Shown in pieces: positions 17,321 to 26,084 of a DNA stretch of 64,000 nt; positions within the stretch are counted from its first letter, which is position 1; each line of letters starts with the position of its first letter. Source of the DNA: Pyrinomonadaceae bacterium (GTDB lineage Bacteria > Acidobacteriota > Blastocatellia > Pyrinomonadales > Pyrinomonadaceae). The notes beneath the pieces are model-generated. The model saw only the letters and a list, made by a program, of their open reading frames with translations. It had not been told where the DNA came from and did no database searches. The position numbers and the translations under genes are program-made. The stretch covers positions 1 to 64,000 of the forward strand of contig JAIBCC010000007.1 in assembly GCA_019694395.1 (NCBI GenBank), in the 5' to 3' direction.

Positions 17321-17755
17321 TCATTTAGTTTGCAGATTTTTTGCCCATTTTTGGATTACATTTGGAGTTTTGCGATTTTTTTCGTTGAAGAATCTTGTTT
17401 TTTCCGTTTCCCTAAAAATTGCCGCGTGGATTGTTTTGTTCAATAAATCAATGGCAAAAGCCGATTCAATATGTCCGCAAGAATGGATCATACACCCGCT
17501 TGAAAAAAGAAAATTACCCTTTTTTACAATCGGATTGATAGTTTCCCAGGATTCAATAAAATCAGCGTAATTCTTTTTACCTAAAAGTTTTTTCAAACGC
17601 GATTTTATTACAGGATCATTTAATACCTTGTCAGAATCCGAACCATTCCATTTTGAGATATTTTTTGGTAAAGGCTGGTTATTGGTTCTATTTTGGGAAT
17701 AAGCTGAAAAACCAAGAGCAAAAGTCAATAAAAATAAAATGAAAATTTGTTTCAT
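17321..17755 (-). CDS. Exported Ivy-like protein, copy 2
   Basis: A 144-aa exported protein. The ATG at 17755 is chosen over the one at 17782 because AAAGGAG lies seven bases upstream and the signal peptide (MKQIFILFLLTFALGFSAYS, then Q) begins there. SSGCMIHSCGHIESAFAIDL has the same C-x-x-H-x-C core as its downstream paralogue and aligns even better with the Ivy loop (SACKPHDCG in E. coli). The pair lie 63 bp apart and were probably made by tandem duplication. A role in resisting host or competitor lysozyme, or in controlling the cell's own muramidases, is inferred. Confidence 0.7.
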   Translation of the reverse strand: MKQIFILFLLTFALGFSAYSQNRTNNQPLPKNISKWNGSDSDKVLNDPVIKSRLKKLLGKKNYADFIESWETINPIVKKGNFLFSSGCMIHSCGHIESAFAIDLLNKTIHAAIFRETEKTRFFNEKNRKTPNVIQKWAKNLQTK

Positions 17756-17825
17756 AAAATCTCCTTTGGAAAAAAATCCCACATCTACCTAAACGTAAAT
17801 TTATTACTTTTTGTGTCATTGAAAG

Positions 17826-17859
17826 AAAAAGACTTGCTGATTTTTCAACAAGTCTTTTT
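17826..17859 (-). terminator. Terminator after the ClpA/ClpC-type gene
   Basis: A perfect 11-bp stem, AAAAAGACTTG with CAAGTCTTTTT, with T-rich flanks on both strands. It lies 24 bp past the stop of the ATPase gene and ends the proteostasis block. Confidence 0.85.
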
Positions 17860-17883
17860 CAATTTTCATCATTTTGGACTTTC

Positions 17884-20163
17884 TTAGTTCAAGCTAAACG
17901 CATCAATTGCTTTAACAACAATATCGTTATCTTCAGCTTCAACTAAAAAGCGAGTGCTGGTTTTCCAGGCGTTTGTTATTGGTAATTTGACCTTTTCGTC
18001 AATGTGACGTTTTAGGAATCTAGCTCCATAAACGGGGCTATGACCTTTTTCCGTCAATAAGTTAATGGCATTTTCAGTAACTTCTATCAGTTTACCTTGA
18101 CGTTCCATTTGACGTTTCAATTTTCCAATATAAAGTTTGGCAATTTCACGCACTTCATCCATTGTCAAAGGTGAAAATACTACGATTTCATCAATACGAT
18201 TGCGGAATTCGGGTGAAAATCTTTGTTCGGCGGCTTTCAGCACATCGTTCTTGATTTCACGAATTTCACCTTTGGACTTGGTTCCAAAACCAAGCGGTTT
18301 TTCATATTTTTTGAAATTATCCGAGCCAAGATTTGAAGTCATAATGACGATGGCATCCGACAAATAAACTTTTTTGCCTCGTCCATCGGTCAACCACCCC
18401 TCATCGAAGGCTTGTAAAAACAGGTTCATCAAATATGGCGAAGCCTTTTCAACTTCGTCCAAAAGTAAAACGGTGTATGGATTTTCGCGCAACTGTTCGG
18501 TCAAAATTCCGCCGCGTTCCGACCCGACAAAACCGCGCGGCATTCCGATAAGTTTTTCAATGCCAACAGTTCCATCGCCATATTCGGACATATCTATCCG
18601 CACCATTTTTTCTTCGTCACCAAACATAAATTCGGCAACAGCTTTGGCTAATTCGGTTTTTCCTACGCCCGTCGGACCAAGAAATAGCAGAATCCCATCC
18701 GGTTTGTAATGATTTTCTTTCAGGGGACCTTTGTTCAAACGAAGTCTTTGAGAAACAGCCTTGACTGCGTCTTTTTGCCCGATCACCCGTTTGCCCAAAC
18801 CTTCTTCCATCAGAGAAAAGCGGTCGGTCGTATCCCGGAAAATCATATCTTTCGGAATTCTTGATTCCTGAGAAATAACATCAATAATGTGTTCAGGACG
18901 AACCACCAACGAATTCGGCTCATTGATTTCAACCTTAACTGAAGCGGTATCAAGCCAGCCAATTGCTTTATCAGGTAAATGTAAGTTGCGAATATATTTA
19001 GGCGACATTTCCAGAGCCATATTAATGGCTTCATCGGAAATTGTCACAGAGTAATTTTTTTCTAAACGGGGACGTAACCCGAGTAGGATTTCACGGGTTT
19101 CAGCAATTGAAGGCTCAATTACTTTTACTAAACGAAATCTTCTGGAAAGTGCTTCATCTTCACCGATAAACTCTTTGTATTCGGTAATTGTGGTTGCACC
19201 GATAATCCGCAGTTCGCCGCGTGCCAAAGATGCCTTGAACATATTGGCAGCATCGGAAGTTGTTCCCATTGCGGCGCCGGCACCAATTATGGTGTGAGCT
19301 TCGTCAATGAACAAAATCATATTTGGATGCTCTTTTATCTCATCAATGATTCCTTTGATTCTTTCCTCGAACATTCCCCGCAGCATTGTTCCGGCAACCA
19401 ATCCCCCCATTTGCAATTGAACGATATGTGCATCTCGCAAACGAGCCGGAACCTTGTTCGGTTCAAGCTCGATCATACGTGCCAAACCTTCAACCACAGC
19501 GGTTTTACCAACTCCGGGTTCACCAACCAACATCGGCGAATTTGAACGCTCTTTGTGACAAAGGATTTCAATCATTTGTCTGATTTCCTGTTCCCGTCCA
19601 ATGGTTGGCGGAATTTTATCCTGACGAGCAAGTTTGTTAAGTGAAACGCCAAAATGCTTCAAATAAGATGGCAATTCGTATTTTTTACGGGTTTGTTCTT
19701 CTTCCTGCTCACGAGTGCGAATCCGTGCGCGGGCGGAAGTGGCAACTTCTTCATGCGAAATCCCAAGATTATGTAAAATATCATTTAAGAGACTGCGTTC
19801 ATCACTTGCCTGAACATAAAAAATGTCGCTTGCTTCGATAACACGGCGACCTTGTGAACGCGCTCTGTCCATTGAGCGTTTGAAAAGTTCGGTAGTCTCA
19901 GGGGCAATCCGAAAACCTTTTCCAATATGCTGACGACTATTTTCCAGCCGTTTTTCAACTGAAAGACGAACGGAACGCGGATCAACAGACAAATCCCGCA
20001 TTGTTTCATTAAAAAGTTCGCTTTCTTCTTCTGCCAAAGCAAATAAAATATGTTCAATCGAAACGAAATTCTGGTCACGGCGACGCGATTCATTTAAGGC
20101 GTTTTCGAGCACCCGTTTTCCGCTTTCGCTGAACTTGTCTTTGTAGGCTTCCAAATCTGTCAT
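17884..20163 (-). CDS. ClpA/ClpC-type AAA+ unfoldase
   Basis: A 759-aa Hsp100 unfoldase. Two Clp-N repeats (about 1-145) are followed by AAA domain 1 with Walker [10 protein letters not shown] (about 216) and AAA domain 2 with Walker [10 protein letters not shown] (about 496) and SNLGSDN. No long middle coiled coil is present, which separates it from ClpB. A PLGFG segment near residue 622 fits the hydrophobic ClpP-docking tripeptide, so it probably feeds substrate to ClpP, which is not encoded in this window. AGGAG precedes the start. It is last in the hsp20-clpB-grpE block. ClpA and ClpC cannot be told apart with certainty here. Confidence 0.9.
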   Translation of the reverse strand: MTDLEAYKDKFSESGKRVLENALNESRRRDQNFVSIEHILFALAEEESELFNETMRDLSVDPRSVRLSVEKRLENSRQHIGKGFRIAPETTELFKRSMDRARSQGRRVIEASDIFYVQASDERSLLNDILHNLGISHEEVATSARARIRTREQEEEQTRKKYELPSYLKHFGVSLNKLARQDKIPPTIGREQEIRQMIEILCHKERSNSPMLVGEPGVGKTAVVEGLARMIELEPNKVPARLRDAHIVQLQMGGLVAGTMLRGMFEERIKGIIDEIKEHPNMILFIDEAHTIIGAGAAMGTTSDAANMFKASLARGELRIIGATTITEYKEFIGEDEALSRRFRLVKVIEPSIAETREILLGLRPRLEKNYSVTISDEAINMALEMSPKYIRNLHLPDKAIGWLDTASVKVEINEPNSLVVRPEHIIDVISQESRIPKDMIFRDTTDRFSLMEEGLGKRVIGQKDAVKAVSQRLRLNKGPLKENHYKPDGILLFLGPTGVGKTELAKAVAEFMFGDEEKMVRIDMSEYGDGTVGIEKLIGMPRGFVGSERGGILTEQLRENPYTVLLLDEVEKASPYLMNLFLQAFDEGWLTDGRGKKVYLSDAIVIMTSNLGSDNFKKYEKPLGFGTKSKGEIREIKNDVLKAAEQRFSPEFRNRIDEIVVFSPLTMDEVREIAKLYIGKLKRQMERQGKLIEVTENAINLLTEKGHSPVYGARFLKRHIDEKVKLPITNAWKTSTRFLVEAEDNDIVVKAIDAFSLN

Positions 20164-20191
20164 AAATCTTATAAAACTCCTGAAACTTTAG

Positions 20192-20209
20192 ATGCCGTTT
20201 TTACGGCAT
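20192..20209. promoter_or_regulatory. Leader hairpin upstream of the ClpA/ClpC-type gene
   Basis: ATGCCGT and ACGGCAT form a perfect 7-bp stem around TTTT. Beside it a further GGCAT (minus strand, near 20212-20217) can pair with the same ATGCC half, so two exclusive hairpins are possible in the 5' leader, just ahead of the Shine-Dalgarno. There is no U-tract on the coding side. Confidence 0.35.
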
Positions 20210-20262
20210 TTTATGCCACATTTATTGTAACATTGAGATTACGAATCTTGCCAAGTAAAAGT

Positions 20263-20346
20263 TAGAGAAAAGATAAAATAAAGGGGAACACTTTCAATTA
20301 CTGAACTGCGTAATTGAGTCTTCCCTTTTCCATTATTCTTTTCTCT
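20263..20346. repeat. Inverted purine/pyrimidine repeat after grpE
   Basis: AGAGAAAAGATAAAAT (left) and its imperfect reverse complement ATTCTTTTCTCT (right) bracket about 35 bases. The right arm starts directly after the grpE stop. The arms have the degenerate 7-bp rhythm of the other arrays in this window. Confidence 0.45.
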
Positions 20347-20992
20347 ACTTAGCTTTACCAACCTGAACTTTTGCCGGACGTAGTAATTTTTCACCGAATT
20401 TATAACCGCGCTGATATTCTGCCGTGATTTTTCCATCTTGTTCTTCATCAACAGTTGTCATATCAATCGCTTCATGTAATTCGGGATTGAAGTCAGTTCC
20501 AATCGAAGCTACAGCTTCCACTCCCACTTCGCGCAAAGCATTTTCAAAACTTCGGGCAGTTCCTTTGACTCCACCGATGAGATTTTCCAGAGAAGAATCT
20601 TTTTCAGCGTGATCAATGGCTAAATTAAGATTATCGAGAACAGGCAAAAGTGTTGTGATAAAGTTCGATTGAGCCTGCTTGGCACGGTCTTCGAGCGTTT
20701 TTCTCATTCGTTCGCGCATTTCCTGTGTTTCTTTTTCGAGGTTGTTTTTAGCTTCCTCAAATTTCGCTTGGACACCAACAAGTTTTGATTCAGCCGCTTC
20801 ACGCCTTTCTTTTTCCGCCTTTAGTTCGTTTTCAAGTTTGATAACCTCAGCCGATTTGACGGGTTCCTTCTTTTCTTCGACCTCAACCTTTACTTTGTCG
20901 CCTTCTGAGTTAAAACGTCTTTTGTCTTCAACTTTTAGTTCTTCTTCGTTGTTAATTTCTTCGTTCATCTTTTTTTTCTTAAACCAAGCCAT
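20345..20992 (-). CDS. grpE: GrpE nucleotide exchange factor
   Basis: A 215-aa co-chaperone that releases ADP from DnaK. The ATG at 20992 (MAWFKKKKMNEE) is preferred: the longer frame starting at 21106 runs through a repeat and adds a non-homologous N-terminus; 20968 (MNEEIN) is also possible. An acidic N-terminus and a long coiled coil (about 45-110, LENELKAEKERREAAESKL) precede the GrpE dimer and beta-wing region: LDNLNLAIDHAEKD, VEAVASIGTDFNPELHEAI and GYKFGEKLLRPAKVQVGK. It lies between clpB and the ClpA/ClpC-type gene. DnaK and DnaJ are not in the window. Confidence 0.9.
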   Translation of the reverse strand: MAWFKKKKMNEEINNEEELKVEDKRRFNSEGDKVKVEVEEKKEPVKSAEVIKLENELKAEKERREAAESKLVGVQAKFEEAKNNLEKETQEMRERMRKTLEDRAKQAQSNFITTLLPVLDNLNLAIDHAEKDSSLENLIGGVKGTARSFENALREVGVEAVASIGTDFNPELHEAIDMTTVDEEQDGKITAEYQRGYKFGEKLLRPAKVQVGKAK

Positions 20993-21052
20993 AAATTTTG
21001 ATAAATAATTGCCTTTATAGTTTAGCAAACCATTTATCTTTTGGGAAAAATT

Positions 21053-21120
21053 CACCACAGAGAACACAAAGGACACAGAGTTTTCTAAAAAGTCTCTGCA
21101 CTCCATATGTCCTCTGCGGC
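21053..21120. repeat. Imperfect inverted CACAGAG repeat
   Basis: The left arm CCACAGAGAACACAAAGG and the reverse complement of the right arm (CCGCAGAGGACATATGGA) are clearly related. The arms are separated by about 13 bases between the clpB stop side and grpE. Such CACAGAG-type intergenic repeats recur in many environmental genomes. Confidence 0.55.
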
Positions 21121-21125
21121 TAAAA

Positions 21126-23729
21126 TTATGCTTTAGCTGTTGCGCTTTCTGGTGTGAATTTTAGTTCATCGCCCTCAGCTGAAACCTTAATCGTTTGTCC
21201 CGATAAAACCTCGCCTTTCAGCAGTTTAACCGCTAACGGATTTTGGACAAGCGATTGAATTGCGCGTTTCAAAGGTCGTGCACCGAAAGTCGGGTCGTAG
21301 CCTTCTTTAACCAGTAATTCTTTGGCTGAATCATCCAAAACGATATGAATTCCGCGTTCTGCAAGCATTCCGCGCAGTTTTTCGAGTTGGATTTCGATAA
21401 TGTTGGAAATTTCCGCTTTGCCAAGCTGGGTAAAGACCACAATATCGTCAATCCGGTTCAAAAATTCGGGTTTGAAATAATCGCGCAAGATTCCTAAAAC
21501 GTCTTCGCGGATGTTGCGGTCAACCATCGGATTGGCATTTGCCGCCATAATTTCGCGTGAACCGAGGTTGCTGGTCATAATCAAAACTGTATTTTTGAAA
21601 TCAACCACGCGACCTTTGGAATCGGTAAGCCGTCCGTCATCAAGGATTTGCAATAAAACATTGAAAACGTCAGGATGCGCTTTTTCGATTTCATCAAACA
21701 AAATTACCGAGTATGGACGACGACGAACGGCTTCGGTCAATTGACCGCCTTCTTCGTAACCGACGTAGCCCGGAGGCGCACCGATCATTCTGGCAACGGC
21801 GTGTTTTTCCATATATTCGGACATATCGAGCCGCACCATTGCGCGTTCATCATCGAACATAAATTCAGCCAGAGCTTTCGCCGTTTCGGTTTTACCAACG
21901 CCGGTCGGACCTAAAAAGATAAATGAACCGATTGGACGATTCGGGTCTTGCAATCCGGCGCGGGAACGCCTAACCGCATTGGCTACCGCAATTAGGGCTT
22001 CGTCTTGCCCAATTACGCGAGAACGTAAGCGGTCTTCCATCGTGACAAGTTTTTGCATCTCGCCTTCGAGCATTTTGGAAACCGGAACCCCCGTCCACTT
22101 CGCCACGACTTCGGCAACATCTTCTTCGGAAACTTCTTCTTTCAGGAAAACTCCGCCCGTTTGGAGTTCGCTGAGACGGTCTTGTTCTGAATCAAGTAGT
22201 TTTTCCAAATCAGGAATTTTGCCGTAACGAAGTTCGGCGGCTTTTTGTAAATCTCCAGCGTTTTGCGCTTGCTCAAGCTCGATTTTGGCTTTTTCCAATT
22301 CCTCTTTGGCAGTCCGCATTTTTTCGATTTCTTCTTTTTCGGCTTGCCATTGGGCTTTCATCCCGCTCGACTTTTCTTTCAAATCGGCAATGCGTTTTTC
22401 GATGTCGGCGAGACGCTCTTTCGATTTCGCATCAGTTTCCCGTGAAAGTGCCTGACGTTCAATTTCCAATTGCAGAATTTCGCGTTCCAATTCGTCAATT
22501 TCCTGCGGCAATGAATCAATTTCAATTCTCAATTTACTCGCGGCTTCGTCAATTAAATCAATCGCTTTGTCCGGCAAAAATCGGTCGGTGATGTAACGAT
22601 TTGAAAGAGTTGCGGCGGCGACAATGGCGGAATCTTTGATGCGAACGCCGTGATGAACTTCGTAGCGTTCTTTTAAACCGCGCAAAATAGCAATCGTATC
22701 TTCGACGTTTGGTTCCCCAACGTAAACATTTTGAAAACGTCTTTCTAATGCCGCGTCCTTTTCGATATATTTTTGATATTCGTTCAAAGTCGTCGCACCG
22801 ACACAGCGCAAAATTCCGCGTGCGAGAGCCGGTTTGAGCATATTTGAAGCATCAATCGCACCTTCGCCCGCGCCTGCGCCCACAAGCGTATGAAGCTCGT
22901 CAATAAACAAAATTATTTGTCCGTTCGACTTTTCAATCTCTTTCAAAACGGCTTTCAAGCGATCTTCAAATTCGCCGCGATATTTTGCGCCGGCAAGCAT
23001 TGAACCTAAATCAAGCGACACTAAACGCTTTCCTTTCAAGGTTTCGGGAACATCCCCTGACACAATTCGTTGGGCTAAACCTTCAACAATTGCAGTTTTA
23101 CCAACACCCGGTTCACCGATTAGAACCGGATTATTTTTGGTTCGGCGGGATAAAACTTGAATTGTGCGCCGAATTTCATCATCACGACCAATAACCGGAT
23201 CAAGCTTTCCTTTGCGGGCGCGTTCGGTCAAATCAATCGAGAATTTTTCGAGCGATTGAAAATTTGCTTCGGCGTTTTGGTCGGTAATTCGTGCGCCGCC
23301 GCGAATTTGTTCGATAACTTTCAAAAGGTCATCGCGCTTCACACCGTTTGAACGCAGAATTTTTCCCGCTTCGCCTTCTTTCTCATCGGCAATCGCCAGC
23401 AAAAGATGCTCGGTGGAAATGTATTCATCCTTGAAAGTTTCGGCTTCGCGCTGAGCGACATTAAAAAGATTGTTGATGCGCGTCGAAAAATATTGTTGTC
23501 CGCCCGAAACTTTCGGCAGACGCTCGATGGCTTTTTCAACATCCTGCAAAACCGCACCAATCGGAATACCGATTTTGCCCAAAACGGGTTTGACCGTTCC
23601 TTCTTCCTGCGAGAGCATCGAAAAAAGAAGATGTTCCGGTTCAACCTGTTGGTTTTGATTTTTTTCCGCCGCTTCAATCGCTGACTGAACCGCTTCCTGT
23701 CCGCGTAATGTAAATCTATCGAATCTCAT
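21126..23729 (-). CDS. clpB: ClpB disaggregase
   Basis: An 867-aa Hsp104-type disaggregase that resolubilises aggregates together with DnaK/GrpE and small heat-shock proteins. The Clp-N domain spans about 1-150. AAA1 has Walker [10 protein letters not shown] (about 204). The middle coiled-coil domain (about 400-535, rich in Glu/Lys) contains [22 protein letters not shown]2 has Walker [10 protein letters not shown] (about 608) with the GYVGYEEGG pore loop. No ClpP-docking tripeptide is evident, as expected. A MITE-like element occupies the 144 bp between it and hsp20, so its transcript from hsp20 would pass through strong hairpins. Confidence 0.96.
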   Translation of the reverse strand: MRFDRFTLRGQEAVQSAIEAAEKNQNQQVEPEHLLFSMLSQEEGTVKPVLGKIGIPIGAVLQDVEKAIERLPKVSGGQQYFSTRINNLFNVAQREAETFKDEYISTEHLLLAIADEKEGEAGKILRSNGVKRDDLLKVIEQIRGGARITDQNAEANFQSLEKFSIDLTERARKGKLDPVIGRDDEIRRTIQVLSRRTKNNPVLIGEPGVGKTAIVEGLAQRIVSGDVPETLKGKRLVSLDLGSMLAGAKYRGEFEDRLKAVLKEIEKSNGQIILFIDELHTLVGAGAGEGAIDASNMLKPALARGILRCVGATTLNEYQKYIEKDAALERRFQNVYVGEPNVEDTIAILRGLKERYEVHHGVRIKDSAIVAAATLSNRYITDRFLPDKAIDLIDEAASKLRIEIDSLPQEIDELEREILQLEIERQALSRETDAKSKERLADIEKRIADLKEKSSGMKAQWQAEKEEIEKMRTAKEELEKAKIELEQAQNAGDLQKAAELRYGKIPDLEKLLDSEQDRLSELQTGGVFLKEEVSEEDVAEVVAKWTGVPVSKMLEGEMQKLVTMEDRLRSRVIGQDEALIAVANAVRRSRAGLQDPNRPIGSFIFLGPTGVGKTETAKALAEFMFDDERAMVRLDMSEYMEKHAVARMIGAPPGYVGYEEGGQLTEAVRRRPYSVILFDEIEKAHPDVFNVLLQILDDGRLTDSKGRVVDFKNTVLIMTSNLGSREIMAANANPMVDRNIREDVLGILRDYFKPEFLNRIDDIVVFTQLGKAEISNIIEIQLEKLRGMLAERGIHIVLDDSAKELLVKEGYDPTFGARPLKRAIQSLVQNPLAVKLLKGEVLSGQTIKVSAEGDELKFTPESATAKA

Positions 23730-23737
23730 TTTAGAAA

Positions 23738-23865
23738 TGTAGGGGCAGGTCTTGTGCCTGCCCGATCAGCCGGATGGCTGAAAATACCGTTAAAAATTTT
23801 GTGGACTGATTTTCAATCCACATTTTCGCTTTGTTCATTGGGCAGGCACAAGACCTGCCCCTACA
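23738..23865. mobile_element. REP/MITE-like element, copy B, between clpB and hsp20
   Basis: Perfect 26-bp terminal inverted repeats beginning TGTAGGGGCAGG. Each end folds as a hairpin (GGGCAGG, loop TCTTGTG, CCTGCCC). Inner hairpins include CAGCC-GGAT-GGCTG and GTGGA...TCCAC. AAAT flanks GTAGGGG and CCCCTAC on both sides, a possible 4-bp target duplication. No ORF is present, so it is non-autonomous. The right half shares a CGCT...TCATTGGGC segment with copy A. Confidence 0.85.
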
Positions 23866-23873
23866 AATTGAAT

Positions 23874-24356
23874 TTATGCTTTTGCTTTTTCAACTTTTAA
23901 AGGCTTTGCTTCAACGCCTTTAATTTCTATCTTACGAGCTTTTGCTTCTTCGCGTTTCGGCAAAGTAACTTTTAGAATGCCGTTTTCAAAACTTGCATCG
24001 GCTTCGTCACTGACAACCGTTCTCGGCAGAGTGAATGAGCGGACAAATGAACCGTAAGAGCGTTCAACCCGATGATAATTTTCGGATTCTTCGTTCTTTT
24101 CAAATTTGCGTTCGCCTTTCAGAGTGATGATGTTGTTTTCAATCGAGATGTCCACATCTTCGGGCTTCATTCCGGCTAATTCGGCTTCCAAAACAATTTT
24201 ATCCTGATTTTCAAAAATATCCACGCTCGGAGTCCACGCGCCACGCACGATGTCCTCACCGTTTCCTGAACGGGTAATGCCAACATTAAAAAGACGGTTT
24301 ACTTCGTCCTGTAAACTTCTTAATTCTCTAAATGGATCGTATTTAATCATTGTCAT
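23874..24356 (-). CDS. Small heat-shock protein Hsp20
   Basis: A 160-aa alpha-crystallin-type holdase that binds unfolding proteins and hands them to ClpB/DnaK. The ATG at 24356 is chosen over 24401 because AGGAG lies nine bases upstream and the product then starts MTMIKYDPFRELR, a normal N-terminus. The alpha-crystallin domain begins at WTPSVDIFENQDKIVLEAEL and ends with FENGILKVTLPKREE. The C-terminal tail lacks an obvious IxI motif, apart from RKIEI. A consensus promoter and two leader hairpins lie upstream. It heads the proteostasis block. Confidence 0.93.
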   Translation of the reverse strand: MTMIKYDPFRELRSLQDEVNRLFNVGITRSGNGEDIVRGAWTPSVDIFENQDKIVLEAELAGMKPEDVDISIENNIITLKGERKFEKNEESENYHRVERSYGSFVRSFTLPRTVVSDEADASFENGILKVTLPKREEAKARKIEIKGVEAKPLKVEKAKA

Positions 24357-24383
24357 TGTTTTTATCTCCTTAAAAATTCTTAG

Positions 24384-24431
24384 AAACTTGAACTTCGACA
24401 AGTTTGACTAAATTAAAACTTGCTTAGTCAA
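24384..24431 (-). promoter_or_regulatory. Two inverted repeats in the hsp20 leader
   Basis: TTGACTAA (24404-24411) and TTAGTCAA (24424-24431) form a perfect 8-bp inverted repeat overlapping the expected transcription start. AAACTTG (24384-24390) and CAAGTTT (24398-24404) form a second, downstream. They could be an operator or leader hairpins. The CIRCE sequence is absent. Confidence 0.5.
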
Positions 24432-24436
24432 TAAAC

Positions 24437-24465
24437 ATAATAAAACTTGAGTGCCTTACTGTCAA
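24437..24465 (-). promoter_or_regulatory. Sigma-70-type promoter for hsp20
   Basis: On the minus strand, TTGACA (24460-24465), a 17-base spacer and TATTAT (24437-24442). The expected start near 24430 gives a leader of about 75 nt. Confidence 0.7.
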
Positions 24466-24590
24466 GTATGCTGATAAAAAAATATTCAAGTTCAAAAAGT
24501 CTAAACTTTGTAACATTTTAGGTGACAGAAAGGGCTTAAAAAGGTATATTTATGAGCGCAATCAATAAAAATAAAAACAGGTAAATGTAA

Positions 24591-24974
24591 ATGTTTTACT
24601 TTCTAATAATTCCTTTTTTCGTTTTATTGCTGTGCTTTTGGTTAGGAAATAAAAACAAGAAAAAACTCAAAGCAAATGAAACAGAATTGTTAAAAAAACT
24701 AATGTTTCAAGATTCAAAAGTATTTTCTTTTTTGTCAACTGCCCTTTTTAGTGCAATTTTCCCTTTGTATCCTATTTTTGGCAGGATTACTCCTTTTCCT
24801 TTTTGGTTTTTAATGACAATTATTTTTGCTTGGGCATTCGTTATTAGATTGAATATTTATCAATCTAACCTCCCAAAAAGTTTTGTCAAAACCGACAACA
24901 TTTTGTCCAGTATTCAGTTTGTTGCCCTTTTGTCATTTTATTATTTTTTATTTAATTTCGATTTAACAAAATGA
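24591..24974 (+). CDS. Small membrane protein, first gene of nucleoside operon
   Basis: A 127-aa protein with about four hydrophobic segments: one at the N-terminus, then a lysine-rich loop (NKNKKKLKANETELLKKLMF), then three more. No family is recognised. Its stop overlaps the start of the first ABC permease gene by four bases (ATGA), which implies translational coupling and a shared transcript. It may be an accessory membrane component of the transporter, but position is the only evidence. Confidence 0.6.
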   Translation: MFYFLIIPFFVLLLCFWLGNKNKKKLKANETELLKKLMFQDSKVFSFLSTALFSAIFPLYPIFGRITPFPFWFLMTIIFAWAFVIRLNIYQSNLPKSFVKTDNILSSIQFVALLSFYYFLFNFDLTK

Positions 24975-26050
24975 AAATTTTACGCGAAATTTTAAGTCCG
25001 TTAATTGCTGTTTTGGCGGCATTTATTGTTGGCGGAATAATTGTTTTACTAATTAAAGACAATCCGTTTCAAACTTTTAGTCTTTTGATTTCAAATTCAT
25101 TTGGCTCGTTAAAAGACATTGGTTACACACTTTTTTATGCCACGCCTTTGATTTTTACCGGATTAGCTGTTGCCGTCGCATTCCGCTGCGGACTTTTTAA
25201 TATCGGGGCAGAAGGTCAGCTTTATGTGGCATCGTTTGCGACCGCTTGGGTTGGGATAAAGTTTGGCGGAACAGTGGTTGATTTATTCGGGAAAAAAGAA
25301 GATTGGTCTTGGGTCAGTTTGCCCGCCATTATTCTCGTTCCGCTTTGTATTTTAACTGCAATGGTTGTTGGCGGATTGTGGGGCGCAATTCCGGGAATCT
25401 TACGGGCAAAATTCGGTTCGAGCGAAGTTATCAATACGATTATGCTCAACTTTGTCGGGATTGCTCTGGTCAGTTATTTTACCCAATATCACTACAAAAT
25501 TCCCGGCGATCCGATTTTGCAAACTGCTCCGATTGGTGAATCCGCCTATATTCCGCAACTTAATCAATTTCTGCCTTTTATTCCTAAGGATGTTCCGTTG
25601 AATTTTTCATTTCTGATTGCCCTTTTAATGTGCATTTTGGTTTACATATTTTTGTGGAAAACCAAATGGGGTTATGAATTACGGGCGGTTGGCGAAAATC
25701 CTAATGCTGCTGAATACGGCGGAATTTCGCCTAAAAAACAAATTATTATTGCAATGACGATTTCGGGTGCGCTCGCAGGTTTGGTTGCAGTAAACGAAGT
25801 TTTGGGCTTTCGTCACAATTATTATGATGGTTTTTCAGCCGAACTTGGTTTTTTGGGAATTGCAGTTGCACTCTTGGGCAGAAATCATCCGCTTGGAGTT
25901 TTCATTACAGCTATTTTCTTTGCAATCTTGATGCGCGGTGAAATTTTTGTGGATGCATTCACCAAATATGTTTCCAAGGATATTGCAACAATTTTACAAG
26001 CAATCACCATTTTATTTGTGGCTTGTTTACAAAAATATTCTAAAAAGTGA
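24971..26050 (+). CDS. Nucleoside ABC transporter permease 1
   Basis: A 359-aa inner-membrane permease of the BPD_transp_2 type, like NupP/YufP and the BMP-associated permeases. Hydrophobic helices run throughout. GLFNIGAEGQLYVASF and AVGENPNAAEYGGI are the conserved segments of this family, the latter in the cytoplasmic loop that contacts the ATPase. The neighbours (second permease, purine nucleoside phosphorylase, uridine kinase, cytidine deaminase) point to nucleosides as substrate. The ATPase and BMP-type binding lipoprotein are not in the window and must lie elsewhere. Confidence 0.88.
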   Translation: MKILREILSPLIAVLAAFIVGGIIVLLIKDNPFQTFSLLISNSFGSLKDIGYTLFYATPLIFTGLAVAVAFRCGLFNIGAEGQLYVASFATAWVGIKFGGTVVDLFGKKEDWSWVSLPAIILVPLCILTAMVVGGLWGAIPGILRAKFGSSEVINTIMLNFVGIALVSYFTQYHYKIPGDPILQTAPIGESAYIPQLNQFLPFIPKDVPLNFSFLIALLMCILVYIFLWKTKWGYELRAVGENPNAAEYGGISPKKQIIIAMTISGALAGLVAVNEVLGFRHNYYDGFSAELGFLGIAVALLGRNHPLGVFITAIFFAILMRGEIFVDAFTKYVSKDIATILQAITILFVACLQKYSKK

Positions 26051-26084
26051 TCGGTGTGCAGAGGTTAGTATTTACGAATTTATT

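Noticed and set aside
20993-21106. Longer N-terminus for GrpE
   Set aside because: The extra 38 codons run through the CACAGAG repeat and do not resemble GrpE.
24400-24470. CIRCE (HrcA) operator upstream of hsp20
   Set aside because: Only a GGCACTC-like half is present and its inverted partner is missing.
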